Shown in pieces: positions 8,432-16,959 of a stretch of 64,000 nucleotides of DNA. The notes beneath the pieces were generated by a model. The model ran no database searches. It was not told the origin of the DNA and saw only the letters and a list, made by a program, of their open reading frames with translations. The translations under genes and the position numbers were made by a program. The stretch is from Candidatus Aminicenantota bacterium (GTDB lineage: Bacteria; Acidobacteriota; Aminicenantia; S016-38). Location: the NCBI GenBank assembly GCA_027068075.1, contig JAMOUJ010000005.1, forward strand, positions 650,162-714,161, read 5' to 3'. How positions within the stretch are numbered: the stretch's first letter is position 1; each line of letters begins with the position of its first letter.

Positions 8432-10168
8432 CTACCTCCAGGCTCTCATTTCAATGTAAACCTGGGCCGCTAAATTTATCACCAGTCCCGCCAGAAGGAG
8501 GTGAAGAAAGAAGGGAAGGGAGAGTTTCCAGGACAGAAAACCGCCCAACAGAAGGGTGAAGGAGAGGGTAGAAATGGCCCATCCGGTGAACTTCCCCGAG
8601 GCGAAGAGTTCTCCCCCGGGGAACAAACAGGAGAGAAGGGCGGGGATTTTCTGGGTGAAAAATTCGTATCTTCTCTTTTTGCGGAGTATTCCCATGGTCA
8701 TGGAGGAGGACATGTCGCCCCGGGTCAACTGGATCATGTTCATGCAGTCTTCGCAATATCCTTTGTAGTAATATTCGGAGCACCTTTCGCAGATGGGCTT
8801 TCCGCAGCCCTGACAATATCGGGCACTGCCTATGTTGGGCGGGATCTTCTTTAAGAGCAGAAGGCCTATGAGAAAAATCAAAAGCCCTGGTAGGAAGGGG
8901 GAGACTACCGACGGTTTTTTAAAGGGGAAGTAAAGGGCGAGGAGGATTGGGGGGAGGGATGTGCCTCCTACATTTTTCCCGAAGGCCTTCCAGAAAACCT
9001 CCCTGGAATTCCAGCCCAGATCCAGAAAACCCGTGGAACGGGTTCTGAGTTCACCCCACCGCCGGCCGAACTCCTTCCAGCCCATGTCGGAATACTTACC
9101 CGCCTCGGATAGGTTTCCAATACTCTCCAGAACATAGGCCAGGTCGTATAGGGGTATTATGTGTCTGCTTCTGGCATAGGCCCGTTTGAGAAGTTCCAGG
9201 GATCTGGGGTATTCCTGGGACATGAACCTTATTTTGGCCAGGGCAACCATGGCCTTTATGTGGCGGGGATCCCTCCTGACGACCTCCTCGTAAAACTTTA
9301 CCGCCCGGGCCAGTTCCCCCCGCCTTTCGTAGGAATAACCCAGGTAATAAGCCAGGTCGTTGTCCCAGTTTTCCTTCAGGGCTTCCTCTGCCTTCTTCAG
9401 GGTGGGGGTGTCCTCATCGTAAAAGAAAAGCCTTTTCATGGCTCTGTATTGAGAAGAGAGACTGGCTTTGCCCGTGGCAGGGGCCAGGGAGGCGAAAATC
9501 GCAACTACGAGGAGGAGAACTCCCAGGAAATTGGAATAATTTTCCCCGGAGTAAAGGGCGAAGAGGGCGGGGATGAAGAAAACGAGGAACCCGTATCCGG
9601 GGAAGAACACCAGAGGAAGGGCGAGGGCCGCTATAAAGAGGAGAAGGCCCGGAACCCTTTCACCCCATGTTTCCTTGAGGTCGTGGTAGAGCAGGGGGGA
9701 GTATTTAAGCATGAGGTTAAGGGAGAGAAAGAAAAGGAAGGCTATGATGCCCAGAAGAAGTAGTCTGGAGAAGAAAAAGACGGAATAATAAAAACCCTCG
9801 GCACTCCTCAGGTAAAGGGACGAGGCGGTGGTAAGAAGGGAGAAACTCTTAAGAACCCTTCCCCGGGAGAGGTGAAGTTTGGCCATGGAAAGGGGAATCC
9901 GGTAGTTTTCCCGGTCCAGTCTGGAGAGGAAACCCAGGGTTTGAAGGTCCCCCCGGTTTTCGGCCTCCTTCAGGATGAACTCCGAGGGCCATCGGGTCTG
10001 ATCCCTTCCCCGGAATTTCATGACCTGTAGGAGGTGTACCTTTTCCCTTTCAAACGCTGCTGTGTTTCCAGCACTGTAGAAAAGGGCCAATTTTTTTGAT
10101 GCGTCCCTTATGCCTTCTCCCACCACCAGGGAAGCCAGAACCAGAAGAAGGAGGAGTTTTCTTCTCAT
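8432..10168 (-). CDS. Multi-pass membrane protein with TPR repeats and a cysteine-rich zinc ribbon
   Basis: I do not recognise this 578-residue protein as a named family. It begins with a signal-like segment (MRRKLLLLLVLASLVVG). Hydrophobic helices lie near 130-155, 170-205 and 213-232. TPR-like repeats span about 255-375 (LAYYLGYSYERRGELARAVK, then YEEVVRRDPRHIKAMVALAK). Another helix is near 430-450. A ribbon at about 463-486 has CxxC-x4-CxxC followed by a further CxxC. Two or three helices end the protein. The TPRs probably scaffold an envelope complex. It overlaps the upstream 80-residue gene by 4 bp and is followed after 2 bp by the PATAN protein, so the three likely work together. Confidence 0.6.
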   Translation of the reverse strand: MRRKLLLLLVLASLVVGEGIRDASKKLALFYSAGNTAAFEREKVHLLQVMKFRGRDQTRWPSEFILKEAENRGDLQTLGFLSRLDRENYRIPLSMAKLHLSRGRVLKSFSLLTTASSLYLRSAEGFYYSVFFFSRLLLLGIIAFLFFLSLNLMLKYSPLLYHDLKETWGERVPGLLLFIAALALPLVFFPGYGFLVFFIPALFALYSGENYSNFLGVLLLVVAIFASLAPATGKASLSSQYRAMKRLFFYDEDTPTLKKAEEALKENWDNDLAYYLGYSYERRGELARAVKFYEEVVRRDPRHIKAMVALAKIRFMSQEYPRSLELLKRAYARSRHIIPLYDLAYVLESIGNLSEAGKYSDMGWKEFGRRWGELRTRSTGFLDLGWNSREVFWKAFGKNVGGTSLPPILLALYFPFKKPSVVSPFLPGLLIFLIGLLLLKKIPPNIGSARYCQGCGKPICERCSEYYYKGYCEDCMNMIQLTRGDMSSSMTMGILRKKRRYEFFTQKIPALLSCLFPGGELFASGKFTGWAISTLSFTLLLGGFLSWKLSLPFFLHLLLAGLVINLAAQVYIEMRAWR

Positions 10169-10407
10169 TTCTCTCCACCGGTTTTTTTGAGGTACATAAG
10201 TTTGAGGTTGGTGGCCGTGGAGAGCAAGAACTCCCTTTCCTCCCCGGTTAAATTCCCCCTGGTCTTCTCCTGTAGGAGGTCTATGAGGTCTATCATCCTC
10301 ATGGCTAGGTCATATTGGCCTTTCTCCATGGCCTCCATGGCCCCTATGTAAAAGGGCATTATCAGGGAGGAGAATTCCAGAGGGGGCAAGATTTCCTTCT
10401 TCTCCAT
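10165..10407 (-). CDS. Small helical protein heading the TPR/PATAN operon
   Basis: This is an 80-residue soluble protein of unknown function, rich in Met, Leu and Glu (IGAMEAMEKGQYDLAMRM near residue 22), and apparently all helical. The region has a TPR-like hairpin feel. Its ATG at 10407 lies 7 nt after a TATAAT on the minus strand with no Shine-Dalgarno. It overlaps the TPR membrane gene by 4 bp, which supports a shared role. Confidence 0.6.
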   Translation of the reverse strand: MEKKEILPPLEFSSLIMPFYIGAMEAMEKGQYDLAMRMIDLIDLLQEKTRGNLTGEEREFLLSTATNLKLMYLKKTGGEK

Positions 10408-10414
10408 AGGTTAA

Positions 10415-10422
10415 ATTATAAT
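10415..10422. promoter_or_regulatory. Overlapping divergent -10 boxes in a 25-bp intergenic region
   Basis: On the plus strand TATAAT lies at 10417-10422, 10 nt before the mazG ATG (10433). On the minus strand TATAAT lies at 10420-10415, 7 nt before the ATG at 10407. The two boxes share 4 bp. Neither gene has a Shine-Dalgarno, so both mRNAs should be leaderless or nearly so. Confidence 0.6.
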
Positions 10423-10432
10423 AATTAGTGAG

Positions 10433-11197
10433 ATGGAAAACAAAGATTGCAGGTTTTTTTGCCGCCTGGTGGAGATCATGGAGAAACTCCGTTCTCCCGG
10501 GGGGTGTCCCTGGGATCGGAAACAGACGGAAGAATCCCTGCTCAAATATCTTCTGGAGGAAGCCTACGAAGTGGTGGATGCCGTCCAGGAGGGGGATCCT
10601 GAGAAACTCAAAGAGGAGTTAGGGGACCTTCTCCTTCAGGTGGTTTTCCTGGCCCAGATAGCCAGGGAAAAGGGCCAATTCACCATAGAGGATGTGGCCC
10701 GGGGCATCGGAGATAAACTGATTGCCCGTCATCCCCATGTTTTCGGAGACAAGAAACTGGAAAGCGCCGAGGAGGTTCTCCAGCACTGGGATAGTTTCAA
10801 AAAGAAGGAAAAGAAAAACCTCCTGGAGGGTGTACCCTCCTCTTCCCCGGCCCTTTTAGAGGCTTATCTCATAGGCGAAAGGGTGGCCCGGGTGGGCTTT
10901 GACTGGGAGGGGCCTGAAGGGGTTTTTGAAAAGGTTCAGGAGGAAATAGGTGAACTTAAAGAGGCGGTGGAGGGGAGGGGCGATGTGGAGGAGGAGTTGG
11001 GGGACCTTCTATTCGCCGTGGCGAATCTGGCCAGAAAACTGGGGGTGAATCCAGAACTGGCCCTGAAAAAGGCCAACCGCAAGTTCAGGGAAAGGTTCGG
11101 CAAGATAGAGCGGGAAGCGGAAAACAGGGGTAGGAGCCTCAGGGACATGTCCCTGGAGGAAATGGACGAAATATGGGAGGAGGTTAAGGACCGGTGA
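10433..11197 (+). CDS. mazG: Nucleoside triphosphate pyrophosphohydrolase
   Basis: MazG hydrolyses (d)NTPs to monophosphates and pyrophosphate, clearing aberrant nucleotides. The 254 residues match the two-domain form. The first domain has CPWDRKQTEESLLKYLLEEA and the metal motif of Glu/Asp residues in EEAYEVVDA...KEELGDLLLQ; the second repeats it more weakly (EEIGELKEAVEG, then EEELGDLLFA). It heads a plus-strand operon with DUF2905, uvrA-like, holB-like and truA. The predicted leader is 3-4 nt, without a ribosome site. Confidence 0.95.
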   Translation: MENKDCRFFCRLVEIMEKLRSPGGCPWDRKQTEESLLKYLLEEAYEVVDAVQEGDPEKLKEELGDLLLQVVFLAQIAREKGQFTIEDVARGIGDKLIARHPHVFGDKKLESAEEVLQHWDSFKKKEKKNLLEGVPSSSPALLEAYLIGERVARVGFDWEGPEGVFEKVQEEIGELKEAVEGRGDVEEELGDLLFAVANLARKLGVNPELALKKANRKFRERFGKIEREAENRGRSLRDMSLEEMDEIWEEVKDR

Positions 11198-11403
11198 AGC
11201 AGGTGGGCCTTTATCTGATCCTTCTTTCCCTCTTCCTATTCCTTCTGGGCATCTTCTTCATCCTTTTCCCACGCCTTCCCCGAATCCCGGGAGACATCGT
11301 TTTAAGAAGGGGCAGGTTCACCATCTTCATTCCCCTGGGGACCTCCATTTTGCTGAGCCTTCTTTTAACCCTTTTGCTTAACCTCCTCTTCCGGGGCAAA
11401 TGA
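11194..11403 (+). CDS. DUF2905 small membrane protein
   Basis: This 69-residue protein starts with GTG and overlaps the mazG stop by 4 bp. Two hydrophobic helices (about 5-27 and 46-64) flank the family block PRLPRIPGDIVLRRGRF. It is an inner-membrane protein of unknown function. Its ATGA overlap with the next gene makes it part of the mazG-truA operon. Confidence 0.8.
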   Translation: MKQVGLYLILLSLFLFLLGIFFILFPRLPRIPGDIVLRRGRFTIFIPLGTSILLSLLLTLLLNLLFRGK

Positions 11404-13820
11404 GGTATATAAGCATCAGGGGAGCCAGGGAGCACAACCTCAAGAACATAGATCTGGAAATACCCCACGACAACCTGGTGGTGATCACCGGGGTGAGCGG
11501 AAGCGGAAAAAGTTCCCTGGCCTTTGACACCGTTTTTCAGCAGGCCCAGATGAAATTTCTGGAGGTTCTTTCCCCCTATGCCCGCCGCTTCCTTGAAAAG
11601 GTCTCCCGTCCGGAGGTGGAGGAAATAAAGGGGTTGAGGGCCGGTGTGGCGGTGGACCAGCGCAGCGTATCCTCCAATCCACTCTCCACCGTGGGAACGG
11701 TTACCGAAATCTACCATTACCTCCGCCTTCTCTTCGCCACCCTTTCCACCCCCTATTGCCCCTCCTGCGGAAGAGAACTCCAGGCCCTGCCCCCCGAGGG
11801 TATAGCCGAGGCGGTGGAGGCAAGGTTTTCGGGTTCCTTCCTCCGGGTGCTGGCTCCGGTGGTGAGCCGGAAGAAGGGGGAGCACAACGAGGTCTTCCGG
11901 AGGATTTTGAAGATGGGGTATCTCCGGGCCAGGGTGGACGGCAGGGTGCTGGAGTTAAGGCCGAATTTGAAGTTAGAGCGGCACAAGGTTCACCACATAG
12001 AGGTTCTGGTGGACGAGGGAAGGCTGAAGGGGGCAAGGCTCCGGAGGGCGGTGGAGCGGGCCCTGGAGATTGCCTCCCCCCATGTGGTGATTTCCATAGG
12101 GGAGAAGGACTTTCTTTTTTCCACCGCCCTTCATTGTCCCTACTGCGGAATTTCCCTTCCCTCCCCAGACATAAACCTTTTCTCCTTTCACAGTTCCTAC
12201 GGTTCCTGCTCCGTATGCGGTGGAAGCGGAGAAGTGGATGGAGAGCCCTGTCCCCGGTGCAGGGGAAAGAGGCTCCGGAAGGAGGCATTGGCCTTTAAAA
12301 TATCCGGTATGGACATAGGGGACCTCGCCGCCATGGAAGCAGGGGAGTTGAGGAGATTTCTCTCCTCCCTATCGCAGATTTTTTCCCATCCTGCGGGAAA
12401 GAAAATCCTGGAGGAAATAGACGAAAGGCTCCGGGTAATGGAGGACCTGGGGATAGGATATTTAAGCCTTAACCGTCCGGTTTCCTCCCTCTCCGGAGGG
12501 GAAGCCCAGAGGGTCAGGCTTACGGCCCAGTTAGGTTTGAGGATGAGGGGTGCCCTGTATGTTCTGGACGAACCCTCCATCGGTCTTCATCCCCGGGACC
12601 AGAGCAGGTTAATAGAAAGGTTAAAGGAGTTGCGGGACCAGGGAAACACGGTGATAGTGGTTGAGCACGACGAAATGACCATTCGGGCAGCGGACCACAT
12701 CGTGGACATGGGACCCGGCGGCGGAAGAGAAGGTGGAAGGGTGGTGGCCCAGGGAACCCTGGAGGAGATCCTTGAAAATCCCCACTCCCTCACGGGCAAA
12801 TACCTCTCCGGAAAAATTTCCCTGAAGGTCCCGGCCAAAAGAAGGGAGCCCCGGGGTTTTATCCGGATGAAGGGGGTGCGAACCCATAACCTTAAAAACA
12901 TAGATCTGGAAATACCCCTGGGGGTTCTTCTGGTGATCACCGGAGTGAGCGGAAGCGGAAAGAGTTCCCTGGTGATAGACACCCTTTACCGGGCCCTCAA
13001 GGGGGAAGAGGTGCCCATGGACGCCATGGAGGGCCACGGTGAGGTGAAGGAACCCATCTTAGTGGATCAGAAGCCCATCGGGAAAACTCCCAGGTCCAGC
13101 CCCGCCACCTATGTGGGCGTTTTCACCCACATAAGAAAGTTGTTTTCATCCCTCCCGGAGGCCAGGAAAAGGGGGTTTTCCCACTCCAAGTTCAGTTTTA
13201 ACCTTAGGGAGGGCAGGTGTCCGGTGTGTGGAGGAGCCGGAACCGTAAGGGTAAGGATGCATTTTCTTCCTGATGTTTTCGTCCGGTGCCGGGAATGCGG
13301 AGGCCGGAGGTATAAAAGGGAGGTCCTGGAAGTGAAGTTCCGGGGGTACAGCATCTACGATGTCCTTGAAATGACCGTGGAGGAGGCGGAGGAGGTTTTC
13401 CGGGATGTTCCCCCGGTGAAGAGGAAACTTAGGGTTTTAAACGAAATAGGCCTGGGCTACATAAAATTGGGTCAGCCTTCCCCCACCCTTTCTGGAGGGG
13501 AGGCCCAGAGGGTAAAAATCGCCAGGGAACTTACCAGAAACGCCAGTTCCAACCTCTACATACTGGACGAGCCCACCGTGGGCCTTCATTTTGACGATGT
13601 GGGGAAACTTCTCAGGGTTCTGAACCGTCTGGTGGATCAGGGAAACACCGTTATAATAATAGAGCACAACCTGGATGTCATAAAAAGCGCCGATTGGGTT
13701 ATAGACCTGGGACCCGAGGGTGGTGAGATGGGCGGAAGGGTAGTGGCCCGGGGCAGGCCCGAAGATGTGGCCAGGGCTCCCACCCACACCGGGAGGTTTT
13801 TAAGGGAGGTGCTTTTTTGA
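11400..13820 (+). CDS. uvrA: UvrA excinuclease subunit lacking the insertion domain
   Basis: UvrA recognises DNA damage in nucleotide-excision repair. At 806 residues it is well below the usual 920-960. Both ABC halves are intact, with GVSGSGKSS at 31-39 and again near 517, two LSGGEAQRV signatures and both LDEP Walker B segments. The UvrB-binding region is kept (VSRKKGEHNEVFRRILKMGY). The zinc modules CPYC...CSVC and CPVC...CREC are kept. What is missing lies between CSVCGGSG and CPRCRGKRL: only a few residues remain, where typical UvrA has about 110 (the insertion domain). The reading frame is continuous, so this is a clean domain loss, not a frameshift. It could be a UvrA paralog; no uvrB or uvrC is in the window. 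Confidence 0.88.
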   Translation: MRYISIRGAREHNLKNIDLEIPHDNLVVITGVSGSGKSSLAFDTVFQQAQMKFLEVLSPYARRFLEKVSRPEVEEIKGLRAGVAVDQRSVSSNPLSTVGTVTEIYHYLRLLFATLSTPYCPSCGRELQALPPEGIAEAVEARFSGSFLRVLAPVVSRKKGEHNEVFRRILKMGYLRARVDGRVLELRPNLKLERHKVHHIEVLVDEGRLKGARLRRAVERALEIASPHVVISIGEKDFLFSTALHCPYCGISLPSPDINLFSFHSSYGSCSVCGGSGEVDGEPCPRCRGKRLRKEALAFKISGMDIGDLAAMEAGELRRFLSSLSQIFSHPAGKKILEEIDERLRVMEDLGIGYLSLNRPVSSLSGGEAQRVRLTAQLGLRMRGALYVLDEPSIGLHPRDQSRLIERLKELRDQGNTVIVVEHDEMTIRAADHIVDMGPGGGREGGRVVAQGTLEEILENPHSLTGKYLSGKISLKVPAKRREPRGFIRMKGVRTHNLKNIDLEIPLGVLLVITGVSGSGKSSLVIDTLYRALKGEEVPMDAMEGHGEVKEPILVDQKPIGKTPRSSPATYVGVFTHIRKLFSSLPEARKRGFSHSKFSFNLREGRCPVCGGAGTVRVRMHFLPDVFVRCRECGGRRYKREVLEVKFRGYSIYDVLEMTVEEAEEVFRDVPPVKRKLRVLNEIGLGYIKLGQPSPTLSGGEAQRVKIARELTRNASSNLYILDEPTVGLHFDDVGKLLRVLNRLVDQGNTVIIIEHNLDVIKSADWVIDLGPEGGEMGGRVVARGRPEDVARAPTHTGRFLREVLF

Positions 13821-14533
13821 AAACCGAGGAATACCTGAAGGAAGCCCTGAAAAGGGGAAAACTCCACCACAGCATACTACTGGAGGGGGGGGACGAGAGG
13901 GCCGTGGGGGTTTTTGCCAAGTACATTATCTGCCGGGGGGAGTGTAGCGATCCGTCTTACTTAAACGAGATCATAAGGATAAAACCCGAGGGGAGAAGCA
14001 TAGGGATTGCCCAGATAAGGGACCTCATAGATAGGGTTTCGCTGAAGCCCTTCGCCGCCCCCTGGAGGTTGGTGGTAATAGAGGAGGCGGATAGCCTCAC
14101 GGCGGAGGCCGCCAACGCCCTGCTGAAAACCCTGGAGGAGCCCCCGGAAAGCACCTATTTCCTTCTTCTTACCTCTTCCCCTTCGGCCCTTCCCTCCACG
14201 GTCCTTTCCAGGTGTCTTTGGCTTTCGTGGAACAGACGGGAGGGGAGGAAGGCCAGGAGGCTGGGGGATCCCTCCGGAATAAAGACCCGGGAGGACCTGA
14301 AAAATTTCGTCCACAATGCCCTCCTTCTCCTCAGAGATTGGATGGCCTGGAGGGAGGGGGAGGAGCCCCTTCACTTCCCCGTGGAGGAGGTGAAGAAACT
14401 TAAACTTCCTCCGGAACGCCTGGGGGATTTTCTTGGGGCCTTTGATAAAATTGGTTCCGTATGGGATCGGGCGAATCTTTCCATTGCCAGGGCTTATCTT
14501 GCGAAGATCCTGCGGGAGATGGGAATTGGCTAA
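13817..14533 (+). CDS. DNA polymerase III delta-prime-like subunit
   Basis: This 238-residue clamp-loader protein starts with TTG, overlapping the uvrA stop by 4 bp. Family marks are RLVVIEEADSLTAEAANALL (Walker B region and sensor loop), KTLEEPP and the SRC motif in STVLSRCLWL. There is no P-loop, as expected for delta-prime. The usual four-Cys zinc site is reduced to C-x3-C (ICRGEC). It would help load the beta clamp together with DnaX and delta, which are not in the window. Confidence 0.82.
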   Translation: MKTEEYLKEALKRGKLHHSILLEGGDERAVGVFAKYIICRGECSDPSYLNEIIRIKPEGRSIGIAQIRDLIDRVSLKPFAAPWRLVVIEEADSLTAEAANALLKTLEEPPESTYFLLLTSSPSALPSTVLSRCLWLSWNRREGRKARRLGDPSGIKTREDLKNFVHNALLLLRDWMAWREGEEPLHFPVEEVKKLKLPPERLGDFLGAFDKIGSVWDRANLSIARAYLAKILREMGIG

Positions 14534-15260
14534 TTACAAACTCACCATAGCCTACGACGGGACCGCCTACAAGGGATGGCAGTATCAGCCGGATCAGAGG
14601 ACGGTGCAGGGAACCATCCACAGGGCCCTTCAAATAATTACCAAAAGAAAACCCAAGATTTACGGAGCCGGAAGAACGGACGCCGGGGTCCACGCCCTGG
14701 GGCAGGTGGCCAATTTTCACACCCGCCTTTCCATCCCTACGGATTCCATGAGGAGAGCCCTGAACTCCCTGCTCCCCCCGGACATAAGGATTCTAAAATG
14801 CGAGATAGTGGGGGAGAAATTCAACGCCCGGTTTCACGCCCGGGGCAAGGTCTACGAATACAGGCTCTTTGAGGGGGAGGTTTTGCTTCCCCACATCCAG
14901 CGCTTTACCGCCCAGGTAAGGGGGCCTTCCCTGGATCTAAACGCCGTAAAGGAAGCCGCCGCCTATCTGGTTGGAGAGAAGGATTTTTCCTCCTTCGCAT
15001 CGGAGGATTCCAGGAAGGATCGGGTGCGGAAAATCCAAAGTTTCAAGGTCTGGAAGAAGGGAGGAATAATTTATTTTCGGGTGCGGGGAAGCGGTTTCCT
15101 GAAATACATGGTGAGAATTATGGTGGGCACCCTCATTGAGGTGGGGAAGGGAAAAATTACCCCGGCGGAGTTCAAATCCATCCTGGAAGCCCGGGACAGA
15201 ACCCTGGCAGGTCCTACCGCCCCTCCCCAGGGGCTTTTTCTTCTGAAGGTTCTTTACTGA
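14526..15260 (+). CDS. truA: tRNA pseudouridine(38-40) synthase
   Basis: TruA makes pseudouridine in the anticodon arm. From TTG 14526 the protein is 244 residues and starts MANYKLTIAYDGT, the conserved beginning; the longer frame upstream lies inside the holB-like gene. Catalytic Asp52 is in GAGRTDAGVHALGQ. RFHARGKVYEYR and FLKYMVRIMVGTL are further family blocks. It overlaps the previous gene by 8 bp and ends 47 bp inside the convergent gene at 15214. Confidence 0.93.
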   Translation: MANYKLTIAYDGTAYKGWQYQPDQRTVQGTIHRALQIITKRKPKIYGAGRTDAGVHALGQVANFHTRLSIPTDSMRRALNSLLPPDIRILKCEIVGEKFNARFHARGKVYEYRLFEGEVLLPHIQRFTAQVRGPSLDLNAVKEAAAYLVGEKDFSSFASEDSRKDRVRKIQSFKVWKKGGIIYFRVRGSGFLKYMVRIMVGTLIEVGKGKITPAEFKSILEARDRTLAGPTAPPQGLFLLKVLY

Positions 15261-16599
15261 ACTCCCTCTTCTTGACCTCTTCCCGGATGTAGAGCAATAT
15301 GTTCTTCAGGTTGGAGAGTTTTAAGAATATGTCCCGGGTGGTGGTTGCCCTTCTTATGTCGGCGAAGGCCTTTTCCAGGGCCTCCCAATCCTTGTAAAGG
15401 AGCAGGTGAATTACCTTCTTTTCCAGATCGGAAATCAATTCCTCCGCTTCAAACCTCTCCACCTTGCCCTTGGAGAGGAGGAAGTCCAACTGGAACAGGG
15501 CCGCATCCAGGTTCTTCAGCAGCATCTTCGTCTGCTCCTTCCTTCCGATGTGGGACGGGAAGAGGGTTTTCTTTTCCACCCCCCTCCTGTAGAACCCCAC
15601 CAATTCCACCACCATGTCCTTGAGGAGGGACTTCAGGAGGAAAACGGATCTCCCCAGTTTTTCCTTCATGGCCGAGGGCAGGGATAGAAAACTGATGTTC
15701 AGGAGTTCTCCGAAGAAGACCTTTTTGTATTCGCCTTCCAGAGATTGCAGGAGTTTCTCCATGAGGGGTTTGAGTTTAGGCAATGTTTTTCTGTTGGTTT
15801 GAAGGACCTTTATGAGAAGGGCGAAGTCGTATTTTATCAGTATGAGAATGGGATAAAACCTCATGGGAATCTGGGCCTGACGCAGGAGGTTTTCCAGGTA
15901 GTCCAGGTATTTTATGAGTTTTGAAATCATGAGAAAGACCAGGGCTACCCGCCTTCTTTCGGTTCTTTCCTTTATGGAGGCGATGGTTTCCTTGATTTCC
16001 GGCACCGCCACCCTGTCCAGAGGTCTTTTAAACCTTTTTTTGAGATAGGTATCCATCAGGGGGATCCTCTTCAACTCCCTCACGATCCTCCGGGTGGTGG
16101 AGAAGAAGACGATGTAGGGGATTTCCGGGGCCTCCTTTACCCGGGAGAGAACATGCCGCCAGTCAAGGAAGAGTTCCGTCACCTGGGAGACCATACCCCA
16201 GTAGTTTCCCTTCCCCCTTTTGGGAAGTTCCAGGGTCATGACCCCGTACTTCCTCATGAAGTATTCTTCTATGAAGTCCTCAAACTCCGAGTAAAATTCT
16301 GTGTTTCTGTTTTCCAGTCTTATGGAAAGCAGGGCCGCCCTTCTGACGGCATCCTCCAGGGCCCTCAGTTCGGGCAGAAAATTCTTTCTGATGAGGGAGG
16401 ACTTAACCTCTTCAGAGAGCATGTGGAAATTTATTACGGGGAAGAGGAGAACTGATCTTATGAGCATTTCCCACTCAAAGAGTATCGGAAGAAGGGCCCT
16501 TTCTTCGCATTCTCTGAGGAAGGAGTCCAGGAGTTTGTCCTTGGTCTCCACCTCCCCTTCCTTGAAAAAAGCCGTGATGTGGGTAATATCTTCTCTCAT
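15214..16599 (-). CDS. Orphan, mostly helical protein
   Basis: I do not recognise this 461-residue protein. It has no signal peptide or membrane segment. It is rich in Leu, Lys, Arg and Glu and seems almost all helical, with a charged C-terminal tail (KEPSEEKAPGEGR). Segments such as RFYPILILIKYDFALLIKVL are hydrophobic but interrupted by charge. It starts at ATG 16599 with no Shine-Dalgarno and a well-placed promoter directly upstream. It is therefore probably transcribed alone, and ends inside truA. Confidence 0.6.
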   Translation of the reverse strand: MREDITHITAFFKEGEVETKDKLLDSFLRECEERALLPILFEWEMLIRSVLLFPVINFHMLSEEVKSSLIRKNFLPELRALEDAVRRAALLSIRLENRNTEFYSEFEDFIEEYFMRKYGVMTLELPKRGKGNYWGMVSQVTELFLDWRHVLSRVKEAPEIPYIVFFSTTRRIVRELKRIPLMDTYLKKRFKRPLDRVAVPEIKETIASIKERTERRRVALVFLMISKLIKYLDYLENLLRQAQIPMRFYPILILIKYDFALLIKVLQTNRKTLPKLKPLMEKLLQSLEGEYKKVFFGELLNISFLSLPSAMKEKLGRSVFLLKSLLKDMVVELVGFYRRGVEKKTLFPSHIGRKEQTKMLLKNLDAALFQLDFLLSKGKVERFEAEELISDLEKKVIHLLLYKDWEALEKAFADIRRATTTRDIFLKLSNLKNILLYIREEVKKREFSKEPSEEKAPGEGR

Positions 16600-16606
16600 A
16601 GGTCTA

Positions 16607-16635
16607 TTTCTAACAAAAAAACAGGTTCAGTTCAA
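16607..16635 (-). promoter_or_regulatory. Promoter giving a leaderless mRNA for the orphan helical protein
   Basis: On the minus strand TTGAAC (16635-16630) is followed after 17 bp by TAGAAA (16612-16607), preceded by TGT (16615-16613). Only 7 nt separate the -10 from the ATG at 16599. The -35 begins directly after the stop of the PqqD-like gene. Confidence 0.6.
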
Positions 16636-16959
16636 TTAAGTTTCGCCTTCAATTTTTTCCATGAACTCCACGAACCCTCCCCGGTAAAGGGTGGAAAGGA
16701 ATTTTTCGGTCCTATCCAGGGGGTCCTCCAGGGAGAATTTTTCCCCCAGTTTCCGGGCGATTTCCTGCACCGAGAGGGTTCCGTCCAGGAGGTTCCAGAC
16801 GAAACTTCCCCTTTCGTCCAGGTGAATTCGGAAGTTTTCCCCCCAGAGTAACCTCAAAATTTTGAAGCGGGATTTGGGCTTGAGGAGGACCACATGGTCC
16901 CCCTCAATCTCCCATTTACCCTTTCTGAGAGGATAAATCCTCTCAGGATCTTTCAGCAT
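16636..16959 (-). CDS. PqqD-like (RRE-fold) protein
   Basis: This 107-residue protein has the PqqD/RRE pattern of a winged helix: DERGSFVWNLLDGTLSVQEI near residue 47, then ARKLGEKFSLE and a C-terminal FLSTLYRGGFVE. In peptide-natural-product pathways this fold binds precursor peptides for a radical SAM enzyme. No such enzyme or precursor is nearby. The gene overlaps the OPT transporter gene by 17 bp, so the two are co-expressed. It may regulate or feed the transporter, or belong to the broader family of PqqD-like proteins with no known task. Confidence 0.72.
   Translation of the reverse strand: MLKDPERIYPLRKGKWEIEGDHVVLLKPKSRFKILRLLWGENFRIHLDERGSFVWNLLDGTLSVQEIARKLGEKFSLEDPLDRTEKFLSTLYRGGFVEFMEKIEGET

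Noticed and set aside
11400-13820. Frameshift or assembly error in uvrA
   Set aside because: The frame is continuous from start to stop, with conserved blocks on both sides of the missing segment in the same frame.
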